Positions 6,746-14,616 of a DNA stretch of 17,091 nt are shown in pieces. The notes below the pieces were generated by a model. The model was given only the letters and a program-made list of their open reading frames with translations, ran no database searches and had not been told where the DNA came from. The translations under genes were made by a program, and so were the position numbers. The stretch comes from Bacteroides ovatus (lineage in GTDB: Bacteria; Bacteroidota; Bacteroidia; Bacteroidales; Bacteroidaceae): NCBI GenBank assembly GCA_030844565.1, contig JAUUNK010000100.1, positions 1 through 17,091 of the forward strand, read 5' to 3'. How positions within the stretch are numbered: the first letter of the stretch is position 1; each line of letters begins with the position of its first letter.

Positions 6746-8068
6746 TTATATCTTTTTATTCTGCCATTTTGCTTTTTTGAGATAAATATAGCTCAGAACC
6801 AACAAGAGTGTGTAATACAATATCTCAATGGTAAAGCAGATTTCGATAGGAGCTTTCAGCCACATTCCAATCAGAATAATATACGAGCCGTAGATGACAA
6901 TGGTGATTGTCTCCAGGATAAGAGCCGCCTGTGTGTTTCCTGTGCCTGAGATTCCGTTGAATACGATGTTGGCAACCGAGGCGATGAGCATGGCGCAACA
7001 GATGACGTAGACCGAAGGAATAGATTCGGCGATGAGCGCCGCTTCGTTGGTATACACGGAAAGCATGAGTTGGGGAAAAGCCGCCACGAGCCCTGCCAAT
7101 ACCAGCATGATGAAGAAAGAAAAACGTGCTATCTTATTAATTAAAGGAACCACATGGCGGATACCCCCCGCACCGATGGCATTGCTTACCAGACTGTTAG
7201 TGGAGGTAGCAAGGGCATTGACGGGAATCAGCATGACTACATATATACTTCGGACAATGTTGGCAATGGCGAGCTCGCGTTGTCCCAATCGTTCCACTGC
7301 AACGAAGAAGACAAACCATGTGCCCATCGACAAGAAATATTGTAGCATGGTGAAACAGGATATACTAAGAATACGCATAAGCAGTGCACCATCGAATGAA
7401 CGAAAATGATTAAGCCCGTATTTCTTCAGGTTGACAGTAAAGAAAGTGTAAAGTATCAAAAAGAGAATGGATACACCTTCTGCTATCACGGAAGCAAGTG
7501 CCGCTCCTTTGATGCCAAGCTCGGGCATCCCGAACTTACCGAATATCAGCGCATAGTCCAAAATCACATTCGTGATTGCCATGACGATGGCGTTGATGGT
7601 AAGCACTTTGGTGCGGGTAATACCGATGTACAAAGCACGGAACATCACGCTGATAAAAGAAAAGAAGAACCCATAGATGCGCCAGTCTAGAAACTCCATA
7701 GTAGCATCGAAGATAGATTGTGAAGAAATAAGTATGTGCATGATGTCGCTGCCGAAGGCTTTCGACAGCCCGAAAAGCAGGAGTGCCATTGCCAGAAGAA
7801 ACATTACTCCCTGAATCATAACGGGACCGACATCGGAGTATCTTCCTTCTCCGTTGCGGCGTGCTATGACAATCTGTGAACCGGTACTGAACCCGAATGC
7901 GATGGTGAAGACACAGATATAAAATAATCCTCCCATGGCAGCTGCGCCCAATGCCACTTCTCCCACGTGCCCCAGAAAGGCGGTGTCGGTGACATTAATA
8001 ACGTTCTGAGCCAGCAGGCTCAGCAATATCGGATAGCTGATATTCCAAATATGTTTGTTGGTATACAT
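6746..8068 (-). CDS. MATE-family multidrug/metabolite efflux transporter
   Basis: A 440-residue polytopic inner-membrane protein with about 12 hydrophobic segments. The N-terminal signature has IWNISYPILLSLLAQNVINV, then DTAFLGHVGEVALGAAA, which is typical of NorM/DinF-like MATE exporters that drive efflux with Na+ or H+. A second half-repeat begins near residue 230 (ISCFTMLQYFLSMGTWFVFF), giving the usual 6+6 topology. The frame can be read from an upstream TTG at 8074, but ATG 8068 is the preferred start. The substrate cannot be read from sequence. It has its own -7 box and is separated from ffh by 104 bp, so it is probably a separate transcription unit, although no clear terminator sits between them and read-through into ffh is possible. 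Confidence 0.93.
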   Translation of the reverse strand: MYTNKHIWNISYPILLSLLAQNVINVTDTAFLGHVGEVALGAAAMGGLFYICVFTIAFGFSTGSQIVIARRNGEGRYSDVGPVMIQGVMFLLAMALLLFGLSKAFGSDIMHILISSQSIFDATMEFLDWRIYGFFFSFISVMFRALYIGITRTKVLTINAIVMAITNVILDYALIFGKFGMPELGIKGAALASVIAEGVSILFLILYTFFTVNLKKYGLNHFRSFDGALLMRILSISCFTMLQYFLSMGTWFVFFVAVERLGQRELAIANIVRSIYVVMLIPVNALATSTNSLVSNAIGAGGIRHVVPLINKIARFSFFIMLVLAGLVAAFPQLMLSVYTNEAALIAESIPSVYVICCAMLIASVANIVFNGISGTGNTQAALILETITIVIYGSYIILIGMWLKAPIEICFTIEILYYTLLLVLSYIYLKKAKWQNKKI

Positions 8069-8101
8069 AATCAATAATCAAATGTTTAGGTTTGTAGGTT
8101 G

Positions 8102-8109
8102 CAAAGATA
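8102..8109 (-). promoter_or_regulatory. -7 box for the MATE gene
   Basis: Minus-strand TATCTTTG is a full match to TAnnTTTG, placing a start near 8095, about 27 nt before the ATG. No TTTG lies at the ideal -33 spacing, so promoter strength is uncertain. Confidence 0.55.
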
Positions 8110-8198
8110 ATGCTTCCAAACCATAATTTCCTCACATTCGTTGAACAAATGATTATTTGGCTAGGATACTACACCTCAGATTGTTGCAGTTTCCTGTT

Positions 8199-8308
8199 GT
8201 TTCCCCCGTAAGGAAACTGTCGTATCTCTACGAGGATACAACCGTTTCCTTACGGGGATATTGTCGTTTCCTTAAGAGGACACTACCGTTTCCTTACGAG
8301 GAAACGGA
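8199..8308. repeat. five-unit 22-bp tandem array with internally palindromic units
   Basis: Units at 8199-8220, 8221-8242, 8243-8264, 8265-8286 and 8287-8308 are in exact 22-bp register. The core of units 3-5 is CGTTTCCTTAmGrGGA. Unit 5 forms a perfect hairpin: GTTTCCT/AGGAAAC around TACG. Unit 1 also forms GTTTCC/GGAAAC, but its loop reads CCCGTAA, the reverse complement orientation of TTACGGG in unit 3. Unit 2 changes both arms together to GTATC/GATAC, a compensatory pair. Units 3 and 4 have mismatches in the right arm. The array fills the gap between the HK-like gene stop and the MATE promoter region and has no coding potential. Confidence 0.85.
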
Positions 8309-8328
8309 ATTAGAATTTATCTATTCCG
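8305..8328 (-). terminator. hairpin spanning the stop codon of the pseudokinase gene
   Basis: CGGAA (8305-8309) pairs with TTCCG (8324-8328), and TAGA (8311-8314) with TCTA (8320-8323), with one bulged base and a five-base loop. It overlaps the TAG stop (8321-8323) and the last unit of the 22-bp array. No strong T run follows, so it may be a weak terminator or an mRNA 3'-end structure. Confidence 0.4.
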
Positions 8329-10279
8329 ATTTAGTATCTAGCGGATAGGTGAAAATGATGGTAGGACCTTCGGGAGCTTTTTCTTGTACTAGATAGTCTC
8401 CGTCGAAATGTTTCAGGAGCAAGTGGTTGATTTCATTCCGGATAGTGGTTTCCTGAGAGGTGAAGAACGGGTCGGCAAGCGGGCTGTTGGTAATGCGGAA
8501 ACATAATTGGCGGTGGTCTTTGCTGTAGGTCAAGGTAAATATGATTTCTCTTGTGTCGAGACATTCTTTGGGGTAAACTAAAGTACTTACTAGAGCTTGT
8601 CCCAACCGGGAGGTGTCAGTGGTTATGTTTTGCATTTCGATTTCCGTATGGAAAGAAATGCGTATTGCTGTCTTTTCGTTCCGCATCCGTGCCATATACA
8701 AAGCATCGTTGCAAAGCGCTATGACATCGTATTCTTGTATCTGGAATTTCATCATGCCTGCCTCTAGGCGGGAGAGGTCGAGCACATCGTTGACAAGTTT
8801 CATTAATATGTTCGTACTTTGATGTATGATGGCAGAGTATTCTTTGCGAAGTTCTTCCGGCATATCGGGTTCACTGGCAATGAATTGGGAGAAACCTACC
8901 ACATTATTGAGGGGAGTACGGATATTATAACTCATGTTGGTGAGGAAACGGTTTTTAATCTCGTTGGCTTCTTTCATGGTGAGCATAGCTTTCCGTATTT
9001 CGTTTTCTGACTGTCGCAGTTGTTTACGAACTTGGAACACACGGAACATGAAGATGGAAGATACAATCAGTATGATGACAATGACACTGAGCCCTATAAA
9101 CCTCCACTCGTTGTTGAGTTTGGTACGTTCCAGTTCGAATTTTTTAAGGTCGTATTTGCTCTTGATTTGTTCCATCTGCATGTTGGAAATCATAGTAGCA
9201 GCAGAATCTTTGATTTGGAGTGCTTCCTGGTAGAGTGGAAATGCTTTTTTTGCTTGTTTGTTGATTACCCACAAATGGGCTTTTTGCAGGAGTTGCTCGG
9301 CATAGTCGCTGGGATAATCCTTCTTTAGCAAGAGCAAAGTGGTGTCAAGCGTAGGAACAGCCCGATCATAATCCTTAATGGATTCGTAATAGCTGGCGTA
9401 TGTATCGAAATAGAGTACGCGATACATATAATAAGTATTTTCATTCAGATATTCTTTTGACTTTACCAAATGTTGGTAGGCCTTTTGAGGATTGTCGGTG
9501 TTCAGGTAATAGTGGGCATAAAAGAGTTCGGTGAAGATGAAAACGTCATAGAAACTTTCTTTCAAGGAGGGATTAGCGGCAATATGGGCAGTCAATATCT
9601 CTTCCAACTCTTGCAAATATTGGAGAAGCTTGTGGTTTTCTCCGGTTTCTTTCATGATGGATACTAATTGGGTGAGTACGGAGATGCGCACCACTGCATT
9701 GTCTTTGCTGGTGAGCAAACGGTGGGCTTCTTCTAGTGCTTTGATGCCATCATCCCAACGTTGTGAACCAATATATGCATTGCTTAAGCATTGGTAAGCA
9801 CCGACTAATCCTCTGTGGTTTTTGAGGTGCTGAGCTCTTTTTTGCATTTTGAGGGCTTCATCAATAGCCCTTTCATATTCTTCGTTGTAAGTGCAGAGGT
9901 CTATGTGAAAACGTTGGGCATCGAAATAATAGTCCCATAGACCGGACTTCTCCACATGAGGTTCCATTATTTTCAACCATCTGATTACACTATCCCTTTC
10001 TGCACGGTTGTAATAATAAACCAAATGATAGTAAGCTGCCAATGCTGCATATTTATGGTTTTTCTGATAGAGTGCTTCTTTCAGCAAGGAGTCGGAGAAA
10101 ATGACACAGTTGATATTATTCTGTTCTATTTTGGCGATGGAACTGAGGACGTTCAACCGTGTTGTGTCATGAGGAAGGACTTGCAGTGCCTGGCTCAGAC
10201 TGTCAATGTTAGTTTTTGTTGCGGCATATCCTAGGAGCAAACAACTCCAAAGGGTGATGAATAATATCAGCCGTTTCAT
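8321..10279 (-). CDS. TPR sensor histidine kinase homologue lacking catalytic residues (pseudokinase)
   Basis: 652 residues: signal peptide (1-20), helical TPR-like repeats in the periplasmic part (~25-360), a coiled segment, one membrane helix (~394-412), a second coiled stretch (~418-442), a HisKA-like dimerisation domain, then an HATPase-sized C-terminal domain. The H-box reads FLTNMSYNIRTPLNN: Tyr451-Asn452 replace the phospho-accepting His-Glu (codons TAT AAT at 8929-8924). The N-box position reads ALVSTLVYPKEC with no NxxxN, and the DxGxG and GxGLG nucleotide-binding loops are absent. The DSRL-like TTDTSRLGQAL and the terminal GPTIIFTYPL still align, so the fold is probably kept. The frame is intact over its full length, which argues for a functional non-catalytic protein. 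Its start overlaps the upstream kinase stop (ATGA, 10276-10279). I infer a heterodimer partner, adaptor or ligand-binding regulator of that kinase. Confidence 0.85.
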   Translation of the reverse strand: MKRLILFITLWSCLLLGYAATKTNIDSLSQALQVLPHDTTRLNVLSSIAKIEQNNINCVIFSDSLLKEALYQKNHKYAALAAYYHLVYYYNRAERDSVIRWLKIMEPHVEKSGLWDYYFDAQRFHIDLCTYNEEYERAIDEALKMQKRAQHLKNHRGLVGAYQCLSNAYIGSQRWDDGIKALEEAHRLLTSKDNAVVRISVLTQLVSIMKETGENHKLLQYLQELEEILTAHIAANPSLKESFYDVFIFTELFYAHYYLNTDNPQKAYQHLVKSKEYLNENTYYMYRVLYFDTYASYYESIKDYDRAVPTLDTTLLLLKKDYPSDYAEQLLQKAHLWVINKQAKKAFPLYQEALQIKDSAATMISNMQMEQIKSKYDLKKFELERTKLNNEWRFIGLSVIVIILIVSSIFMFRVFQVRKQLRQSENEIRKAMLTMKEANEIKNRFLTNMSYNIRTPLNNVVGFSQFIASEPDMPEELRKEYSAIIHQSTNILMKLVNDVLDLSRLEAGMMKFQIQEYDVIALCNDALYMARMRNEKTAIRISFHTEIEMQNITTDTSRLGQALVSTLVYPKECLDTREIIFTLTYSKDHRQLCFRITNSPLADPFFTSQETTIRNEINHLLLKHFDGDYLVQEKAPEGPTIIFTYPLDTKSE

Positions 10280-12135
10280 TTGTCTTCCTCCTTTTCGTTA
10301 GAGATTGCAGCATGCAAGGGATGGGTAAATACGAAGCGCGCGCCTTCCTTATATTCTGAGTCAATCCATATCTTGCCTCCCATTTGCTCGATAATGAGCT
10401 GGCAAATGGAAAGTCCCAAACCGGTACCTTGAGCATTTTCGTTAAGTTTCTCGAATCGGTTAAAGATTTTAGCCTGCTTCTCCAATGGTATTCCACATCC
10501 TGTGTCCATTACGGAGAATATGGCTGTATCTTCGTCTTGCTTTTGCAGTTCAAGAATAATCAAACCTTGTGGGGTAAACTTGGTTGCGTTGATAAGCAAG
10601 TTGATAAGGAGTTGTTGCAATCGCGAGCTGTCGGTGACTATTTCGAGCGATTCCAAAGAAGTAGTAAACTGTACATTGGCATTGGTTTGCTTGATTTTCT
10701 CTACCATATCGATGACATTTCGGCAGATGGTTACTGCATCATATTCTTTGAACTTGAACTTGAGTTGTCCCAGTTCCAGGCTCGATAGGTCGATGACATC
10801 GTTGATGAGCTTGAGTAACAATTCCGAATTTTGCTGGATGATGCTATTGCACTGTTGCCGGGTTTCGTTGTCTACAGATTCTTCTGTCAGGATAGAAGAG
10901 AAGCCGGAAAGCGCGTTTAGTGGAGTTCTGATTTCATGGCTCATGTTTGACAGGAAAAGGCTTTTGGTACGTATGGAGTTTTCTACCTGTTTTTTAGTTT
11001 TTTCCAGTTCTTGCTGGGAAGTAATGAGGCGTTGGTTTTCTTTACGGAAGCGGAAAATGAAAAAGACGATAAGTAGCAATAATAGCAAAGTTCCTGCTAT
11101 GCTTTTACGGGTTATCTCTTTCTGTTTGAATTGGTTCTCTATTTCCTTTTGGTCTACCTGATACATTGTATGCAATTCATTAATTTGCTGGGCATATTTT
11201 AAGGCATCCAAAGAATCCTTTTGGATGTTAATCTTTTCGTAAGCTAAGCAAGCTTCCTCCATTCGTCCCATAAGTGCTAGTATGTTGGCACGTTCCTGTA
11301 ATAGTTGCATATATTGGTAGGATACCGATACCGGGGTTTGATTCAACAATCTATCATATTCTGCCAAAGCTCCCGGATAATCCTTTTTTGCCAAATGATA
11401 TTTGGCATTTATGTAATAATAAGAATTCCAGTAGTAATGATAGTTGTATTGCTCACAGAGGGCTTTGGTTTTTTGAAGGCACGTCAGAGCTTTGTCCAAT
11501 TCTCTTTTTTGGGTATAGTAAAGGGCATAGCAACCCACCGGATAGAAATTAATGGGGGCATCAGGCTTCTTGCTACATAAACGCTCCAGTTCTTTTAAGT
11601 AAGGGGATGCTTCTTCCGTTTTACCGGAGTTGAGCAAGATAATAGTAAATTTCGCCAGGGTCTGGGTGATGTAGTTCTCCGTGTCGGGTGTCTTCTCAAG
11701 TAGCAGAAGGGCTTCCTTGTAAGATTCTATTGCTTCGGTGCGCCGTGCCGAGCCAAGATAAACTTCTCCGATGGCACGAAAGGCGAGTGCCAATCCGATA
11801 GGATGATTTATTGCTTTTGCCTGTTCATACATCAGGCGGGCGTCGTTCAGTGCCAGGCTGATATTTCCTCTTGCAATATGGGTTTCGATAACCAATTGTT
11901 TAAGTTCGAAAATACGCGTGTAGTCTTGTTTCTCTTTTAATTCCGGTTCCAGTTGCTTGACCCAGAGAATAATGCTGTCTGCGGGTAGGGTGGTAGCATA
12001 AGCCAGATTGTTTTCTGAGAGAGTCTGCAGGCGGTTCAGATGGTCTTCATTTGCAGGAATGGAGTGAGCATAAAGAATGAATGGGAATAAAATTCCTGTT
12101 ATCAGGAGTAATATGTTACCGTAGCATTGTCTCAC
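10276..12135 (-). CDS. TPR-domain sensor histidine kinase, catalytically intact
   Basis: 619 residues. An N-terminal hydrophobic signal (to ~residue 25) is followed by TPR-like helical repeats (~35-330; for example AFRAIGEVYLGSARRTEAIESYKE is two TPR helices, 118-141), a membrane helix (~345-361), a coiled linker, HisKA with FLSNMSHEIRTPLNAL (H400 phospho-acceptor), and HATPase_c with N-box NLLINATKF (512-520), G1 DTGCGIP (544-550), F-box FNRFEKL and G2 GTGLGLS (570-576). It has no receiver or DNA-binding domain, so it must signal to a partner outside the window. The start is GTG at 12135; an in-frame TAA lies 9 nt before it and no in-frame ATG is near, so GTG is the only reasonable start. 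A loose -7-like TTCTTTTG is seen at 12181-12174. It is followed, with overlap, by the pseudokinase gene, implying co-translation at matched levels. Confidence 0.93.
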   Translation of the reverse strand: MRQCYGNILLLITGILFPFILYAHSIPANEDHLNRLQTLSENNLAYATTLPADSIILWVKQLEPELKEKQDYTRIFELKQLVIETHIARGNISLALNDARLMYEQAKAINHPIGLALAFRAIGEVYLGSARRTEAIESYKEALLLLEKTPDTENYITQTLAKFTIILLNSGKTEEASPYLKELERLCSKKPDAPINFYPVGCYALYYTQKRELDKALTCLQKTKALCEQYNYHYYWNSYYYINAKYHLAKKDYPGALAEYDRLLNQTPVSVSYQYMQLLQERANILALMGRMEEACLAYEKINIQKDSLDALKYAQQINELHTMYQVDQKEIENQFKQKEITRKSIAGTLLLLLLIVFFIFRFRKENQRLITSQQELEKTKKQVENSIRTKSLFLSNMSHEIRTPLNALSGFSSILTEESVDNETRQQCNSIIQQNSELLLKLINDVIDLSSLELGQLKFKFKEYDAVTICRNVIDMVEKIKQTNANVQFTTSLESLEIVTDSSRLQQLLINLLINATKFTPQGLIILELQKQDEDTAIFSVMDTGCGIPLEKQAKIFNRFEKLNENAQGTGLGLSICQLIIEQMGGKIWIDSEYKEGARFVFTHPLHAAISNEKEEDK

Positions 12136-12183
12136 AGAAGTTTAAATAATAGTTGTTTTGTATTGTTTGGATGCAAAAGAAAT

Positions 12184-12222
12184 AAAAAGAGCGAAGACTA
12201 GCAAGTATTCTTCGCTCTTTTT
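12184..12222 (-). terminator. intrinsic terminator of rho (near-symmetrical)
   Basis: A perfect 14-bp stem: 12184-12197 pairs with 12209-12222 (core AAAGAGCGAAGA with TCTTCGCTCTTT), with an 11-base loop. On the minus strand it is followed by a T-rich tail, ending the rho transcript about 28 nt past its stop. Because both arms carry A/T runs, it could work in either direction. It also separates rho from the kinase pair. Confidence 0.88.
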
Positions 12223-12249
12223 ATCAATTTATTTTCAATTAAGGACTAA

Positions 12250-14376
12250 TCAACTGTTCATGCTCATAAGGAATTCTTCGTTGTCTTTTGTCTTTTCCAA
12301 GCGGTCTTTTACGAAGTCCATGGCTTCTATAGGATTCATATCTGCCAAGTATTTGCGTAAAATCCACATACGGTCCAGAGTGAGTTTGTCGAGCAACAGG
12401 TCGTCGCGGCGAGTGCTGGATGCTACGATGTTCACTGCCGGGAAGATACGTTTGTTGGACAAGTTACGATCGAGCTGCAATTCCATGTTACCCGTACCTT
12501 TGAATTCTTCGAAGATTACTTCATCCATCTTAGAACCGGTGTCGATAAGAGCAGTGGCTATAATAGTCAGTGACCCTCCATTCTCAATATTACGGGCAGC
12601 TCCGAAGAATCGTTTAGGCTTATGTAAAGCATTGGCATCCACACCACCTGAGAGCACCTTGCCGGAAGCAGGGGATACTGTATTGTAGGCGCGTGCCAGG
12701 CGGGTAATAGAGTCTAGGAAGATGACTACATCATGTCCGCATTCTACTAATCTTTTAGCTTTTTCCAACACGATACCGGCAATCTTCACGTGGCGTTCTG
12801 CCGGTTCGTCGAATGTAGATGCTATGACTTCAGCGTTTACACTACGAGCCATGTCGGTAACCTCTTCAGGACGTTCGTCAATCAGTAACATAATCATATA
12901 TACTTCCGGATGATTGGCTGCGATAGCGTTGGCAATATCTTTCATCAACAGTGTTTTACCAGTTTTGGGTTGAGCTACGATAAGTGCACGTTGTCCTTTA
13001 CCAATAGGTGAGAATAAGTCTACTACACGTGCTGACAGAGAATCGGAGTATCCACCTTTACATAATTTGAACTTCTCGTCCGGAAAGAGAGGAGTAAGAT
13101 GATCGAAAGGTACGCGGTCGCGTACAAAAGCTGCATCACGTCCGTTGATTTTGGATACCTTCACTAAGGGGAAATATTTCTCTCCTTCTTTTGGCGGGCG
13201 GATAACACCTTCTACTACGTCTCCTGTTTTCAAACCAAATAGCTTAATTTGGGATTGGGATACGTAGATGTCGTCCGGAGAAGATAGATAATTGTAGTCA
13301 GAAGAACGAAGAAAGCCATAACCATCCTGCATGATTTCCAATACACCTGTTCCGGTGAGGATATCATCAAATTCATATTGTCTTTCACGTTCTGCTATCC
13401 TACGCTGTTCTTGGGGAGCAGGTCCGTTTTCCACCATATTTTGTTGAGGTGCCGGGCGTTGCTGTATAGGCAGGCGCGGATTATTATTCCGTGGCTGATA
13501 GTTATTGTTATAGTTGTTATTGGGATAATTATTATTGTTGTTGGTAGTATTCTCTCTCGGACGAATAACGCGTGTGCGTGGTTGTTGCGGCTGTTGAGCC
13601 GGTTGCATTTGTTGAGCAGGACGTTCCGGTGCTACCGGTGCTATGGGCTCTGCCTTTGTAGCTTCGAACTTTCCGAATAATTCAGTCGGTAATTCTATTT
13701 TTTCTGATGGAAGGTCTTCGATAGGAATAAAGTCTTCTCCGTCTGCTTCAGAAAGGATATTGCTTTCTTCATCTACGACAGGTGCAGTTTTCTTAGCTTT
13801 AACAACAGGTTTGTTTTCGTTGGCTGGTTTGTTTTCTGCTACTGTTTGGTTTGTTTCTGATTTTGAGGCTTGGGGTTTTTCTGTAGCGGATGTTGGAGTA
13901 GGAACTGCGGTTTCGGCAGGAGTAGGTTCTTTTGTCTTATTCTCTGCGGGAAGTGGATTCTTACGGGGGCGTCCTACTTTTCTTTTTGCAGGAGCCGCTG
14001 GTGTAGCTGCGGCTTGAGGTTCGGTTGCCAGCGTTTCCGGTTCTTGCTTGCTTTCTTCTGCATTAGGAGTGTTTTGTGCTTTTGCTACGGGTGCAGCATC
14101 GTCTGTTTTGGTAATCTCTCCCTCCTTATTTGCCGAAAATACTTTATTTTCTTTCTTAACCGTTACACGTGAACGTTTCTTTTTTTCTTCTTTGCGCTCC
14201 TCTTTTTGTCTTTCAGCGGCTACTTTTTTAGTAGCTCCTGCAATGGCCTGTTCATCGAGGATTTTGTAAACAAGGTCTTCTTTCTTAAATGAGTCTGTTT
14301 TTTTGATACCCAATTCGAGGGCAATAGTTTGCAGTTCCGACAAATCTTTGTCGTTCAGTTGAATGATGTTATACAT
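12250..14376 (-). CDS. rho: transcription termination factor Rho with long disordered insertion
   Basis: A 708-residue RNA-dependent ATPase/helicase, against about 420 in E. coli. A Rho_N SAP-like helical domain (1-46) is followed by ~285 residues of charged, Ala/Pro/Gln/Asn-rich low-complexity sequence (~47-330). This includes KRKVGRPRKNP (131-141), resembling an AT-hook, and an Asn-rich tract (276-299). The RNA-binding cold-shock-like domain starts near GVLEIMQDGYGFLRS (344-358). The ATPase core has Walker A AQPKTGKT (468-475), LLIDERPEEV (497-506), Walker B VIFLDS (551-556), the Q-loop/VSGG equivalent KVLSGGVDANALHK (573-586) and GNMELQLDR (629-637). Work on B. thetaiotaomicron Rho linked such a disordered region to condensate formation and gut fitness. 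The gene is monocistronic here, with a long leader and a strong terminator. Confidence 0.97.
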   Translation of the reverse strand: MYNIIQLNDKDLSELQTIALELGIKKTDSFKKEDLVYKILDEQAIAGATKKVAAERQKEERKEEKKKRSRVTVKKENKVFSANKEGEITKTDDAAPVAKAQNTPNAEESKQEPETLATEPQAAATPAAPAKRKVGRPRKNPLPAENKTKEPTPAETAVPTPTSATEKPQASKSETNQTVAENKPANENKPVVKAKKTAPVVDEESNILSEADGEDFIPIEDLPSEKIELPTELFGKFEATKAEPIAPVAPERPAQQMQPAQQPQQPRTRVIRPRENTTNNNNNYPNNNYNNNYQPRNNNPRLPIQQRPAPQQNMVENGPAPQEQRRIAERERQYEFDDILTGTGVLEIMQDGYGFLRSSDYNYLSSPDDIYVSQSQIKLFGLKTGDVVEGVIRPPKEGEKYFPLVKVSKINGRDAAFVRDRVPFDHLTPLFPDEKFKLCKGGYSDSLSARVVDLFSPIGKGQRALIVAQPKTGKTLLMKDIANAIAANHPEVYMIMLLIDERPEEVTDMARSVNAEVIASTFDEPAERHVKIAGIVLEKAKRLVECGHDVVIFLDSITRLARAYNTVSPASGKVLSGGVDANALHKPKRFFGAARNIENGGSLTIIATALIDTGSKMDEVIFEEFKGTGNMELQLDRNLSNKRIFPAVNIVASSTRRDDLLLDKLTLDRMWILRKYLADMNPIEAMDFVKDRLEKTKDNEEFLMSMNS

Positions 14377-14431
14377 ATAGTATACTAAGTTGTTGTTAAT
14401 GTTTTCTTATTTGCTGAAATATGAACGACAT

Positions 14432-14456
14432 TATTGTGGTATTAAGTCACACAATA
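14432..14456 (-). promoter_or_regulatory. hairpin in the rho 5' leader
   Basis: TATTGTG (14432-14438) and CACAATA (14450-14456) form a perfect 7-bp stem with an 11-base loop, inside the predicted rho 5' untranslated region about 56 nt before the ATG. Rho genes are autoregulated in several bacteria through their leaders; whether this hairpin takes part here is inference. Confidence 0.45.
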
Positions 14457-14500
14457 TGCGAACATACGCTTATTTCCTTTTATATGAATCAGGGATAATT

Positions 14501-14523
14501 GTTGAATCGTGGAATGTTTCAAC
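14501..14523 (-). promoter_or_regulatory. 5'-terminal hairpin of the predicted rho mRNA
   Basis: GTTGAA (14501-14506) and TTCAAC (14518-14523) form a 6-bp stem with an 11-base loop. It starts right at the expected transcription start (~14521), so the rho mRNA would begin with this stem-loop. Such 5'-terminal hairpins can slow RNA decay. Confidence 0.4.
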
Positions 14524-14527
14524 GCCG

Positions 14528-14535
14528 CAAAGATA
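14528..14535 (-). promoter_or_regulatory. -7 box for rho
   Basis: Minus-strand TATCTTTG fully matches TAnnTTTG. The start near 14521 gives a leader of about 145 nt. A TTG lies 22-23 bp upstream, a poor -33 match. Confidence 0.55.
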
Positions 14536-14588
14536 ATAAATATTTTTGGTTTGATAAGCAATTAATCATTTTTTTCCTTCTAAAAGTG

Positions 14589-14596
14589 TATATTTG
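14589..14596 (+). promoter_or_regulatory. -7 box for the flavodoxin/ferredoxin gene
   Basis: TATATTTG matches TAnnTTTG on the plus strand, with the start expected near 14603, about 14 nt before the ATG. No TTTG is seen at -33. It is divergent from the rho promoter, with the two -7 boxes about 53 bp apart. Confidence 0.5.
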
Positions 14597-14616
14597 CTCA
14601 CTAAAAAGAATAAAAT

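Noticed and set aside
8072..8074. TTG start for the MATE gene and GTG start for the methyltransferase (16285-16287)
   Set aside because: An ATG follows within one or two codons in both cases and is the more likely start.
8199..8308. CRISPR-like array
   Set aside because: Units are contiguous 22-mers with no unique spacers between them and no cas genes nearby.
8321..10279. Pseudogene call for the second kinase
   Set aside because: There is no frameshift or stop in 652 codons, the domain order is kept and it is coupled to the upstream gene; loss is confined to catalytic residues.
10502..11161. 219-codon plus-strand open frame opposite the histidine kinase
   Set aside because: It lies wholly inside a clear kinase gene and shows no family signature.
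13480..13551. Microsatellite-like AT-rich tract as a separate repeat
   Set aside because: It is the codon-level trace of the Asn-rich tract (mostly AAT/AAC codons) inside Rho.
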